Source of the DNA: JALYXI01 sp963716685
GTDB taxonomy: Bacteria; Acidobacteriota; Terriglobia; Bryobacterales; Bryobacteraceae
Direction: 5' to 3'
DNA: 64,000 bases
Assembly (NCBI GenBank): GCA_963716685.1
Contig: CAVQTR010000003.1
Span: 2,852,001-2,916,000 of the forward strand
Of the stretch, positions 24,853 through 33,736 are shown in pieces. The first letter of the stretch is position 1, and each line of letters opens with the position of its first letter. Under the pieces are notes generated by a model. The model did no database searches, had not been told where the DNA came from, and saw only the letters and a list, made by a program, of their open reading frames with translations. The position numbers and the translations under genes were made by a program.

Positions 24853-26427
24853 ATGCCTGTCAAAAACTACGATGTTCTGATTGTCGGATCCGGCCACTCC
24901 GGCGGCATGGCCGCGAATATTCTGACCCAAAAAGGTCTCTCGTGCCTGATGCTGAACGCGGGTCCCGAGGCCGATTTCGAAAAGGACCGCGAGACCCGGT
25001 CCACTTATGAACTCCCCTACCGCGGGTTCAACAAGCCGGGCCGCCTGCCTCATGTGTTTCAGGCGAACGAATTTAATGCCAACCAGTGGGTGGACGAGAA
25101 AGAAGTTCCTTACACCTGCCCGCCGGATGCGCCATATAACTGGGTGCGCGTGCGCCTGCTGGGCGGCCGTTCTCTTTTCTGGGCGCGGCAATCGTTTCGT
25201 CTGAGCAACTACGAGTTCAAGGCCGCCGATATCGATGGAACCGGCGAGAACTGGCCCATCGATCTGGAGGAAATGGCGCCTTACTATTCGCGCGTGGAAG
25301 AGATCTTTCGCGTTGCCGGGCGCAAGGAAGGGTGGCCGCAGTTTCCCGATGGCAACTTCGTCGAAACCACGTATCCGCCGGACACGCAGACCATCCGCCG
25401 CGTAACGGAACTGGCGAACCGGCGCGGCATTCAGGTTTCAAAGGGACGCTCCGCTCTTGGCCGCGATGGCCTGGCGAGTTCGATCAATCTGCTGCTGCCG
25501 GACGCGCTGGCTACGGGCAAGCTGGATATCGTGCAGAACGCCATCGTGCGGGAAGTAACAGTGGACAAGAACACGGGCCTTGCTTCCGGCGTTCATTTCG
25601 TGGACCGGCATTCCGGCCGCGAGATGCACGTGAAGGCGCGCTCAGTGGTGCTCGCGGCGGGTTGTCTGGAAAGCACGCGCTTGCTGCTCAATTCGAAGAT
25701 TTGCAACTCGAGCGGCGTGATGGGGCACTACCTGGTGGATCAGATGTATGGCGTTTCGGTAGTCGCCTCCGTGCCGGAAGCGCGCGACGGCAAAGCGAAA
25801 CCCGGGCTGATGGGCGGCGGCGTCTTCATTCCGCGCTTCCGGAATCTGAGCAAGGCGGATAAGCGCAACTTCATCAAGGGCTACTGCGTGACCATCAACA
25901 GCGGCGGCAGTGCCAGCCCCAACTTCTTCCCGCTCTACGGAGAAGAACTGCAGACGAAGCTGGACAGCTACGCGAATTCCTGTGTCTCCGGCGGGATCTT
26001 CGGCGAGCGCGTGGCGCGTTATGAGAACCATGTGCGGATTGATCCCACGGTGAAAGATCGCTGGGGAATTCCGGTGCTGCACATCGAAGCGCGCGATACG
26101 GACAACGAACGCAATCTCACGAAGGATGCCGCCGACACTATCGAGGAGTTATTCCACGAAGCCGGCTGGGAAATCATCTGCAAGACGGACCGTGTGAATC
26201 CTCCCGGCTACAGCATCCACGAAGTGGGCACGTGCCGGATGGGGAACGATCCGAAGAAGAGCGTGCTGAACAAGTGGTGCCAGAGTCACGACATGCGCAA
26301 TCTGTTCGTGGTGGATGGCGCGAGTTTCGTGACGTGCGGGTGGCAAAACCCGACTATGACAATCCTCGCACTTTCCATGCGCGCCTCTGAACATTTGGCC
26401 GATCAGATGCAACAGGGCGGTGTGTAG
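24853..26427 (+). CDS. GMC-family FAD oxidoreductase (gluconate/fructose dehydrogenase-like large subunit)
   Basis: The 524-residue flavoprotein has the N-terminal FAD motif VLIVGSGHSGGMAANILT, LLGGRSLFWARQS in the second FAD-contact region, and the C-terminal active-site pair H456 (IHEVGTCRMG) and N499 (GWQNPTMTI). It probably oxidises a sugar, polyol or sugar acid. It has no signal peptide and would leave the cell folded, carried by the Tat signal of the preceding subunit. Electron acceptor unknown. Confidence 0.9.
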   Translation: MPVKNYDVLIVGSGHSGGMAANILTQKGLSCLMLNAGPEADFEKDRETRSTYELPYRGFNKPGRLPHVFQANEFNANQWVDEKEVPYTCPPDAPYNWVRVRLLGGRSLFWARQSFRLSNYEFKAADIDGTGENWPIDLEEMAPYYSRVEEIFRVAGRKEGWPQFPDGNFVETTYPPDTQTIRRVTELANRRGIQVSKGRSALGRDGLASSINLLLPDALATGKLDIVQNAIVREVTVDKNTGLASGVHFVDRHSGREMHVKARSVVLAAGCLESTRLLLNSKICNSSGVMGHYLVDQMYGVSVVASVPEARDGKAKPGLMGGGVFIPRFRNLSKADKRNFIKGYCVTINSGGSASPNFFPLYGEELQTKLDSYANSCVSGGIFGERVARYENHVRIDPTVKDRWGIPVLHIEARDTDNERNLTKDAADTIEELFHEAGWEIICKTDRVNPPGYSIHEVGTCRMGNDPKKSVLNKWCQSHDMRNLFVVDGASFVTCGWQNPTMTILALSMRASEHLADQMQQGGV

Positions 26428-26439
26428 GTTGGAACGAGC

Positions 26440-26997
26440 ATGGCCAGAGTTTTATCAACGCACTGGTGGGCGCTTGCGCTTCGCGGAATCTTCGGCATCA
26501 TCTTTGGGCTGCTTGCGTTCTTCACGCCGGGCATTACTCTGTATGTGCTGACCATTCTGTTTGGCGCGTATTCGCTGCTGGACGGCATCGTGAGTCTGGT
26601 GGCGGCGGGGCGTTCGTCCAGCCATGGCGAACACTGGTGGGGCCTGCTGTTCGAAGGCGTCGCCGGCCTGGCAGCCGCAGCGGTCACCGTGATCTGGCCG
26701 GCCATCACGCTGGTGGTTTTGATTTACATAATCGCGGGCTGGGCCATTGTCACCGGCATCTTCGAGGTTATTACTGCCATCCGTTTGCGGAAACATGTCA
26801 GCGGCGAGTGGCTGCTGATCATTACGGGCGTCGCCTCCATCCTGTTCGGCGCGATTCTGTTCTCGGCGCCAGGCGCGGGCGCGATCGTTCTCGCGTGGTG
26901 GATCGGCGCGTATGCGTTTGTGTTCGGAATCCTGATGGTGGCGCTGTCGTTCCGGCTGCGGAAGTGGTCAGCCACAGCGCCGCTGCAAACGGCGTAA
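26440..26997 (+). CDS. HdeD-family (DUF308) membrane protein
   Basis: The 185-residue protein has six hydrophobic segments arranged as three similar pairs, the usual layout of the HdeD/DUF308 family (ALRGIFGIIFGLLAFFTPG and IYIIAGWAIVTGIFEVITAI are typical). E. coli HdeD is linked to acid resistance at high cell density, but the molecular role is unknown. It follows the GMC gene by 12 bases on the same strand; five bases separate it from the convergent response-regulator gene. Confidence 0.88.
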   Translation: MARVLSTHWWALALRGIFGIIFGLLAFFTPGITLYVLTILFGAYSLLDGIVSLVAAGRSSSHGEHWWGLLFEGVAGLAAAAVTVIWPAITLVVLIYIIAGWAIVTGIFEVITAIRLRKHVSGEWLLIITGVASILFGAILFSAPGAGAIVLAWWIGAYAFVFGILMVALSFRLRKWSATAPLQTA

Positions 26998-27002
26998 CGG
27001 GA

Positions 27003-28364
27003 CTACTCTTTCGGGCCGATCCCCAGCGTTTTCATCTTGCGGTACAGGTTGCTGCGCTCCAGACCCAGCAGTTCCGCCGTGCGGGTGACGTTGCCGTTGG
27101 TTTCGTCCAACTTCTTCAGGATGTATTCGCGCTCCACGGCCTCGCGCACCTCCTGCAGGCTGCCGAAACGGTCAGTGGGGCGGTCAGCGGGTGCGCGTTT
27201 GGCAGTGGTGAGCGGAATGTGGCGCGCGTCCACGCGGATCTGCGGGTTCAGGATCACGATCCGTTCAATCAGGTTCCGCAGTTCGCGCACGTTACCCGGC
27301 CAGTGGTGTTCCTGCAGCACCTGGTAAGCCTGGGGCGTGAGCTCTTTCGGCTTCCGGCCATAACTGGTGGTGAATTCATGCAGGAAGTAATCCGCCAGCT
27401 GCGGAACATCTTCCAGACGGTCACGCAACGGCGGTACGTGGAACGGAATCACGTTCAGGCGATAGAACAGATCCTCGCGAAAATTGCCGCGTTCAATCTC
27501 CTCTTCCAGGTGCTTGTTCGTCGCGGCCACCACGCGCACGTCCACCTGAATGGAATCGTGTGCGCCAACGGGTTCGAAACGCTGTTCCTCCAGTGCGCGC
27601 AGCACCTTTGCCTGGGTGCGTAAGCTCATGTCGCCCACTTCGTCGAGGAAGATGGTGCCGGCGTCCGCCTTCTGGAACTTGCCGGCTTTGGTTTCGTGCG
27701 CGTTGGTGAAGCTGCCCTTGCTGTGGCCGAAGAGTTCGCTTTCAATCAGCTCTTCCGGGATGGCGGCGCAGTTCACCTCCACAAACGCGTTGCCGTGACG
27801 CGGGCTCATGGAGTGGATGGCATGCGCTACCAGTTCCTTGCCAGTGCCGCTCTCGCCGTAAATCAGGACGCGCCCGTTTGTTCCCGCCATTAGGCCAAGC
27901 TGCTGGCGAAGCGCTTTCATGGGCACGCTCTCGCCGATGATGCGGTATTTGGAGGAGACATCCGTGCGCAAACGGCTGTTCTCCAGTTGCAGCCGCCGCT
28001 GCTCCAGCGCGTTCTTGGTGACGATGGACAACTTCTCGAGCGAGAGCGGCTTCTCAAGGAAGTCGAACGCACCGATTTTGGTGGCGCGCACGGCGGATTC
28101 GATGGACGCGTGGCCGGAGATCATCACCACGTGCGGGCGGTCCGCGAACGGGATCTCCTGAATGCGCGAGAGCGCTTCCAGTCCGTCCAGACCCGGCAGC
28201 CAGATATCGAGGAACACCAAATCGCAGGGACGCTGCGCGATGTTCGTGAGAGCGGCTTCGGCGCAATCGACGGTGTCGACGTGGTAACCCTCGTCTTCCA
28301 GAACACCAGCAAGGGACTGGCGGATGCCAGGCTCGTCATCAACGATGAGAATGCGCGGTTTCAT
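27003..28364 (-). CDS. NtrX/NtrC-family response regulator with altered GAFTGA loop
   Basis: The 453-residue protein has a receiver domain (phosphoacceptor D53 in LVFLDIWLPG), an AAA+ domain with Walker A GESGTGKE (170-177) and Walker B TIFLDE, and a Fis-type helix-turn-helix (TAELLGLERSNLYRKMKTLG). The sigma-54-contact loop, normally GAFTGA, reads GSFTNA (217-222), so direct sigma-54 activation is uncertain; some NtrX and TyrR proteins with altered loops act without sigma-54. Its start overlaps the stop of the histidine kinase by four bases, so the pair is an NtrYX-like two-component system. Confidence 0.9.
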   Translation of the reverse strand: MKPRILIVDDEPGIRQSLAGVLEDEGYHVDTVDCAEAALTNIAQRPCDLVFLDIWLPGLDGLEALSRIQEIPFADRPHVVMISGHASIESAVRATKIGAFDFLEKPLSLEKLSIVTKNALEQRRLQLENSRLRTDVSSKYRIIGESVPMKALRQQLGLMAGTNGRVLIYGESGTGKELVAHAIHSMSPRHGNAFVEVNCAAIPEELIESELFGHSKGSFTNAHETKAGKFQKADAGTIFLDEVGDMSLRTQAKVLRALEEQRFEPVGAHDSIQVDVRVVAATNKHLEEEIERGNFREDLFYRLNVIPFHVPPLRDRLEDVPQLADYFLHEFTTSYGRKPKELTPQAYQVLQEHHWPGNVRELRNLIERIVILNPQIRVDARHIPLTTAKRAPADRPTDRFGSLQEVREAVEREYILKKLDETNGNVTRTAELLGLERSNLYRKMKTLGIGPKE

Positions 28365-30454
28365 TGGCCCAAAGTCGTGACCAAGAGCTCGGGCGCGGCA
28401 GCCACGGCCGCTTCTTCGATGGGAATTTCGACGGTGAACCGCGCACCCGCTGGTACATTGTCTTCCACGCGAATGTGCGCGTTGTGGTCCGCCAAAATGT
28501 TGTTCACGATTGCCAGACCGAGGCCGGTGCCGCGCCCTTTGGTGGAGAAGTAAGGCACGAAGAGTTTTTCCTTGTCCTCGGGGGAAACGCCGGCTCCGGT
28601 GTCGGCGACCACCAGTTCCACGGAATCGGCCGAGCCTGTCTGGGTGACGATGTGAAGGCGGCGCAGAGGGGAATCCTGCATGGCTTCGGCGGCATTATCG
28701 ATCAGGTTCACCACCACGCGCTTGATCTGTTCGCGGTCCACGAAAATCGCCGGCAGAGAGGGCGCCAGATCAGTGCGGATTTCGATATTTCCCAGACGGC
28801 CGGAGAAAACGGCAAGGGCGCTTTCGACAATCGCATTGAGCGAAGCGGGAGCGGGCTGCGGCGCGGGGAATCGCGCGAATTGCGAAAACTCGTCCACCAG
28901 ATTCTTCACGGACTGCACCTCATTTACGATGGTGGCCGTGCATTCCGTAATAATGCGGCGAACTTCGGGCGGAATCTGGAGGCGGTCGATCTGGCGCTGG
29001 ATGCGTTCTGCGGAAAGGCCGATGGGCGTCAGCGGATTTTTGATTTCGTGCGCCACGCGCCGCGCCACTTCGTTCCATGCGGCCGCCTTCTGCGCGCGCA
29101 GCAAATCGCTGGTGTCCTCAATCACCATCACGAAACCGGAGGTGGAGCGGTCCTCCAGCGCCGAAATCGTGATTGCCAGGTGCAGCGTGTAGGCGCCGAA
29201 TTTCAGATCGAGCTGCTGCGCGGCGATGCCGGTGCGCAGAGCGCGTTTCATCAGGTACCGGATTTCGGCGGCGTCTTCGCGGGGGAACAAGTCTTCCAGC
29301 CGCGTCGCGCTGGCCACCAGTTCCGCGGGCAGGATGGCGCGCAGAGCGCGATTGACCCGCTGGATATCGCCGTTGGCCGACATGGAAATCACGCCGGTCG
29401 GAATGTTCTCGAGAATGGCTTCAGTGAAGCGACGGCGCGTATCCAGTTCGCGCGCGTTGCCTTCCAGCTGGGCGGTCATACGATTGAACCCCAGCACCAG
29501 CCCGGCGAGTTCGTCGTTGGCGCCCACGTCCACGCGGTAGGCGAGATTACCGCGCCCCACTTCCTCGGCAGCGTTGGCCAGCGCGGCGATCGGCACGCTG
29601 ATCTGCTTCGAAAGGAACAGTGCGATCCAGGTGGCGACGAACAGAATGAAGAGCGAGATCAGGCACAGCAGCGACATGTACTGCGTGCGAATGGCATGCT
29701 GGCTGGCCTCGATCTTCAAATAAATGGCGTTGTACTTTTCGATTTCCTGGCGTTTGGCGCTGACATCGATCGGCACGGTGGAGATGACGCGGACCGTGCC
29801 AATTTCGCGTGCCGCCCAGAATACAGAGTGCCGGCTGGCCGCGTAGTTTGCGTCCTTCGGCATCATGCCGCATGACGCGACAGGCACCCGCGAAGTGACC
29901 GGCATTACGAAAGCCGCCGCGAGCTTCTGCTCCTTGCAGAAGCGTTGCAGGTAGCCGGGTTCGATCTTCCCGCCGGCCAGCTGCAGGCGGATCTCCGGCA
30001 GCGATGCCAGCAGCGCGGCCTGCGCGTCCACCTTGTCCTGCAGCTCGCGGGTCAGAGCGTTGGCGATTTCAATAAAATCGGAGCGCTGGATATCCACCGG
30101 CTTGGCGAACCACTTCTCCAGGTTGTGGCTCATCACGGCGAAGCTGAAGAACAGCATGAACAGCACCGGCATAAAGCTGAGCGCCAGCGCTCCCACCACC
30201 AGCTTGGTCTTGATCCGCGAGCCTTCGCGGTTAGTCCGGCGCTCCACAAACAGCTTCACGCCATCGCGGACCAGCATGAACCCGAGCGTCACCATCAGCA
30301 GGAAAATGAGGGTGGAGACAGCCCACAGGATCACCGTCTGCGCGGTATCTTCAGGTCGGTAAATGCCGTAATTCAGCGAGCCCTGCCACACGACGAGGGC
30401 CACCAGCATGAGCAGCAGAACCACCCCCGAGCCGTACATCAGGCGCTTGCGCAT
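28361..30454 (-). CDS. NtrY-like membrane sensor histidine kinase
   Basis: The 697-residue protein starts with three membrane segments in the first ~120 residues and a fourth near residue 260, separated by an extracytoplasmic sensor region. A HAMP domain (ISVPIAALANAAEEVGRGNL), a PAS domain, a HisKA box (ARRVAHEIKNPLTPIGLSAE) and an ATPase domain (NLIDNAAEAM, VADTGAGVSPEDK, GRGTGLGLAIV) follow. This is the NtrY arrangement. It is co-transcribed with the downstream response regulator. The signal is unknown; no nitrogen genes are nearby. Confidence 0.92.
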   Translation of the reverse strand: MRKRLMYGSGVVLLLMLVALVVWQGSLNYGIYRPEDTAQTVILWAVSTLIFLLMVTLGFMLVRDGVKLFVERRTNREGSRIKTKLVVGALALSFMPVLFMLFFSFAVMSHNLEKWFAKPVDIQRSDFIEIANALTRELQDKVDAQAALLASLPEIRLQLAGGKIEPGYLQRFCKEQKLAAAFVMPVTSRVPVASCGMMPKDANYAASRHSVFWAAREIGTVRVISTVPIDVSAKRQEIEKYNAIYLKIEASQHAIRTQYMSLLCLISLFILFVATWIALFLSKQISVPIAALANAAEEVGRGNLAYRVDVGANDELAGLVLGFNRMTAQLEGNARELDTRRRFTEAILENIPTGVISMSANGDIQRVNRALRAILPAELVASATRLEDLFPREDAAEIRYLMKRALRTGIAAQQLDLKFGAYTLHLAITISALEDRSTSGFVMVIEDTSDLLRAQKAAAWNEVARRVAHEIKNPLTPIGLSAERIQRQIDRLQIPPEVRRIITECTATIVNEVQSVKNLVDEFSQFARFPAPQPAPASLNAIVESALAVFSGRLGNIEIRTDLAPSLPAIFVDREQIKRVVVNLIDNAAEAMQDSPLRRLHIVTQTGSADSVELVVADTGAGVSPEDKEKLFVPYFSTKGRGTGLGLAIVNNILADHNAHIRVEDNVPAGARFTVEIPIEEAAVAAAPELLVTTLGQ

Positions 30455-30500
30455 GCGTTTTCCTTAGTTTGCCATACCCGCGTGCTAATCTGGAGGAAAG

Positions 30501-31526
30501 ATGTCCCAACCTATTCTCGGCATGGAACTTAGCGAGATTCGCGAAGTTCTGGGGCCGGGTCAGGCTCCCTTCCGCGCCAAACAGGTTTATCAGGCGCTCT
30601 ACCAGCAAAAAGTGGCGGATCTGGTGCAGATTTCAACACTGCCGGCCGGGTTGCGCGAAGAGCTTTCCGCATCACACGAGGTCGGCATGCCCGCGCTCGA
30701 CCGGCGCTACGATTCGACTGACGGGACGCGCCGCTATCTGCTGCGCCTGGGCGATGGCAAGACCGTGGAAACCGTGCTGATGCCGGAAGACGGCCGCGAC
30801 ACCGTCTGCATTTCGAGCCAGGTGGGATGTCCGGTGGATTGCCGGTTCTGCATGACCGCGCTGATGGGGCTGGAACGCAATCTGACCGCGGGCGAGATCG
30901 TGGGACAGGTGCTCTATGTCGCACGCGAAAACGGATTGCTCGACAGGACCGCGAAGTTCAACATCGTGATGATGGGGATGGGCGAGCCGCTGCTGAATCT
31001 GCCCAGCGTGCTGAAGGCCACTCGGCTGCTGACGGATCCGGAAGGCGCCGCGATTTCCGAGAAGCGCATTACGCTCTCCACCTCCGGCATCATCCCCAAA
31101 ATGGAAGAGCTGGGCCGCGCGGTGGTGAGGCCGAAGCTGGCGATCTCGCTGAACGCTTCTACAGAAGATATGCGGCAGCAGCTAATGCCGATCACACGCA
31201 AGTATCATCTGCGCGACCTGATTGAAGCGTGCCGTGCTTACCCGGTGCGGCCGTGGGAGAAGCTGACATTTGAGTACGTCCTGCTGGGCAAGGTGAACGA
31301 TTCCGATGCCGACGCGCGGCGAGTGGTAGGGCTGCTGGGCAATCTGGACTGCATGGTGAACCTGATCGCGCTGAACCCCGGGCCGGGAATCGATTTCGAG
31401 ACACCCGCACCGGAACGCGTGGACAGCTTCCAGTCAATCGTCAAGCGCAGTATGCCCTGCTTTGTGCGCAAACCGCGAGGACGCGATATCTTCGCGGCCT
31501 GCGGACAGCTAAAGCGCAACGCCTAG
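30501..31526 (+). CDS. rlmN: Dual-specificity 23S rRNA A2503 / tRNA A37 C2-methyltransferase
   Basis: The 341-residue radical-SAM enzyme has the [4Fe-4S] motif C110-x3-C114-x2-C117 (CPVDCRFC), the methyl-carrying/resolving cysteines C103 (TVCISSQ) and C334 (DIFAACGQL), and MMGMGEPLLN. These match RlmN rather than Cfr. GGAGGAAAG lies directly before the ATG at 30501. It is divergent from the histidine kinase, with 46 bases between starts. Its stop is one base from the convergent ankyrin gene. Confidence 0.96.
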   Translation: MSQPILGMELSEIREVLGPGQAPFRAKQVYQALYQQKVADLVQISTLPAGLREELSASHEVGMPALDRRYDSTDGTRRYLLRLGDGKTVETVLMPEDGRDTVCISSQVGCPVDCRFCMTALMGLERNLTAGEIVGQVLYVARENGLLDRTAKFNIVMMGMGEPLLNLPSVLKATRLLTDPEGAAISEKRITLSTSGIIPKMEELGRAVVRPKLAISLNASTEDMRQQLMPITRKYHLRDLIEACRAYPVRPWEKLTFEYVLLGKVNDSDADARRVVGLLGNLDCMVNLIALNPGPGIDFETPAPERVDSFQSIVKRSMPCFVRKPRGRDIFAACGQLKRNA

Positions 31527-31527
31527 T

Positions 31528-32766
31528 CTATTTCTTCGCGCTCAGGTCTTTGGCTCCACCGGCGCGCAACATCGCCGCGACAGCCGTGTACCCATTGATC
31601 GCGGCAGTGTGCAGCGGGCTGCTGCCCGCCAGATTGCAGAGATTGGGATCCGCGCCCTTAGTCAGCAGGAGCGTTACAACGTCTTCGCGCCCCATCGACG
31701 CCGCGTTATACAGCGGAGTGGATCCCGAGGCTTCCTCTCGCGCATCCATTTGCGCTCCGTTCGCCAGCAGAAGCTCCACAACGTCCGCATGCCCGCTCAG
31801 TGCGGCATCGTGCAGCGGAGTGCCCCCGTAAGCGTTACGCGCATTCACGTCGGCGCCTTTCTCGATCAGCGTGCGCGCGATCTGCAGGTGGCCTTTCAAG
31901 GCAGCCTGATGCAGCGGCGTGGACGATTTCGCATCCTTTGTGTTCACCGGCACGCCCAGTTTGAGCAGCATCGCGACGACATCGGTCTGTCCTTTGAGAA
32001 CGGCTTCGTTCAGCAGATCGACGCCCTTCAGCATGGTCACGCTCTGTGAGGGAGACTTCGCGACAAGAAGCTGGACGACATCCGGATGCTGGAATCGCGA
32101 TGCGTTCTCAAAGGGCGTTGCGCCGCTGCTGTCGGCTATTGCGGTGTCCGCGCCGTGGGTCAGCAGCAAACCGGCCATATCGGTGAAGCCTTTGATGGCA
32201 GCCTGATTCAACGGAGTATCGCCGGATTCGCGGTTCACGTTGTTCACATCGGCCCCTCCCGCGATCAGCACGGCCGCCATCGCAGTGAAGCCTTTCCACG
32301 CGGCCTCGTTCAGAGGCGTCGCGCCGCCGGCGTCCCTGGCATTCACGCCGGCGCCTTTCGCGATTAAAAGCCTCGCCAGTTCCGTGTAGCCGCGCGTGGC
32401 GGCAATGTGAAGGGCGGTGGCGCCGGATTTCGAAGCTGCCCGCACATCCGCTCCCCGGTCGATCAGCAGCACCGCCATTGCGAGGTCGTTTTTGATCGCG
32501 GCATACTGCAACGGGGTCGATCCGGCTTCTTTGTGCGGCGCGTTCACGTCCGCCTTGTGATCCAGAAGCAGCGTGACCAGGTCAGCGCGCCCGTTCCAGA
32601 CGGCGTCATGCAGCGGAGAGGCGCCCAGCAGATCGGGTGCATTGGTGTCGGCCCCGGCTTCGATCAGGGCTTGCGAGGCGGCGAGATCACCCGCGCGGAT
32701 CGCGTCGTGCAGATCCTCCGCCAGCGAAGGCAGGCTCAGTATCGCGGCGATCTGGAGGAATCGCAA
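31528..32766 (-). CDS. Exported ankyrin-repeat protein
   Basis: After a short signal peptide (MRFLQIAAILSLPSLA) the 412-residue protein is filled with about eleven ~33-residue ankyrin repeats (GATALHIAATRGYTELARLL, STPLHQAALKGHLQIARTLI). Repeats of this kind mediate protein-protein contacts, here probably in the periplasm. One central repeat (around FENASRFQHPDVVQLL) is degenerate. The first 80 bases, including the signal peptide, overlap the 3' end of murB in another frame, so translation may be coupled. Confidence 0.9.
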   Translation of the reverse strand: MRFLQIAAILSLPSLAEDLHDAIRAGDLAASQALIEAGADTNAPDLLGASPLHDAVWNGRADLVTLLLDHKADVNAPHKEAGSTPLQYAAIKNDLAMAVLLIDRGADVRAASKSGATALHIAATRGYTELARLLIAKGAGVNARDAGGATPLNEAAWKGFTAMAAVLIAGGADVNNVNRESGDTPLNQAAIKGFTDMAGLLLTHGADTAIADSSGATPFENASRFQHPDVVQLLVAKSPSQSVTMLKGVDLLNEAVLKGQTDVVAMLLKLGVPVNTKDAKSSTPLHQAALKGHLQIARTLIEKGADVNARNAYGGTPLHDAALSGHADVVELLLANGAQMDAREEASGSTPLYNAASMGREDVVTLLLTKGADPNLCNLAGSSPLHTAAINGYTAVAAMLRAGGAKDLSAKK

Positions 32767-33736
32767 AATCCGGCGGCCCGACGTACTGCACCTCTTCTTC
32801 GAGTGTAATGCCGAAGCGGTCCCACACGCGGCGTTTCAGTTCCGCGATCAGCGCGCGCAGGTCGCTCGCGGTACCCGCGCCGGCGTTGTAGATCAGATTG
32901 GCGTGGTAATCTGCCACCTGAATATCGCCGACCGACATTCCCTTGGCATCCACCTTTTCGAGGAAATACGCGGACGGCACCTTTCCTTCGCGGATCACGC
33001 CGGCCGGCAGCTCGGACTGCACATCCGGCGGCAGTTCCGCCAGCAGGAAGTTCTTGAAGATACTGCCGGCGCACTTCATGGTGGGCGGATATTTTTCATT
33101 GCGAATGCTGAGAATGCCGTCCGCCCTCGCTTTCAGTTCCCGCGGGCTGGCCGGCTTGAGAGCCAGTGTCGCCGAAAGAATGATCCAGTCCTTGTGTTTC
33201 TTGAAGATGCTTTCGCGGTAGTGGAACTCGCATTGCGCGTTATCGAAAACGCGGAGGGAAGCACCATCGTAGAAGCGCACGGACTCCAGGCTTTGCGAGA
33301 TGGAACGCCCATACGCGCCGGCGTTTCCGTAAACCGCGGCGCCTACTGAGCCCGGAATGCCGGTCATGGTTTCAATGCCCTGCAAACCCGCTGCGATCGA
33401 AGCATCCACCAGATCCTGGAGCACGGCTCCGCCATCGGCGATGGCAAGGTTCTCCTCGATATGGATGCTGCTCGAGATCAGCTTCAGCACGATCCCACGA
33501 AAGCCCTGATCCGACACCACCAGATTCGTACCGCCGCCAATCACCACGTTCGGCAGTCCGCTGGCGCGAGCTATGCCCAGCGCTGCGACAAAGCTCTCGG
33601 CGTTCGCTGTTTCGATATAGAGATCCGCCGGACCGCCGATGCCGAACCGCGTATAATTCGAAAGCGGCGCATCGCGAACCACTCGCACATTTGGAATCGC
33701 GGCGAGTTGCTGCAGCGTCACTTCCGTATCGGACAT
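32687..33736 (-). CDS. murB: UDP-N-acetylenolpyruvoylglucosamine reductase
   Basis: MurB makes UDP-MurNAc in peptidoglycan synthesis. The 349-residue flavoprotein has YTRFGIGGPADLY, the FAD-binding VVIGGGTNLVVSD, IPGSVGAAVYGNAGAYG, the catalytic serine in AGSIFKNF and the C-terminal catalytic glutamate region EEEVQYVG. About 28 residues rich in Pro, Asp and Arg follow, beyond the usual family end, and are encoded where the ankyrin gene starts. The start at 33734-33736 shares bases with the divergent DUF2461 start; an upstream ATG at 33745 is possible. Confidence 0.94.
   Translation of the reverse strand: MSDTEVTLQQLAAIPNVRVVRDAPLSNYTRFGIGGPADLYIETANAESFVAALGIARASGLPNVVIGGGTNLVVSDQGFRGIVLKLISSSIHIEENLAIADGGAVLQDLVDASIAAGLQGIETMTGIPGSVGAAVYGNAGAYGRSISQSLESVRFYDGASLRVFDNAQCEFHYRESIFKKHKDWIILSATLALKPASPRELKARADGILSIRNEKYPPTMKCAGSIFKNFLLAELPPDVQSELPAGVIREGKVPSAYFLEKVDAKGMSVGDIQVADYHANLIYNAGAGTASDLRALIAELKRRVWDRFGITLEEEVQYVGPPDFAIPPDRRDTEPAFAGGGSARRDPRG

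Noticed and set aside
24150..25191. Upstream extension of the lactonase frame to 718 residues
   Set aside because: The extra part is antisense to the gluconate-dehydrogenase-type genes and would place the signal peptide inside the protein.
28364..29875. 503-codon plus-strand frame
   Set aside because: Shadow of the NtrY-like kinase, which has clear HAMP, HisKA and ATPase motifs on the other strand.
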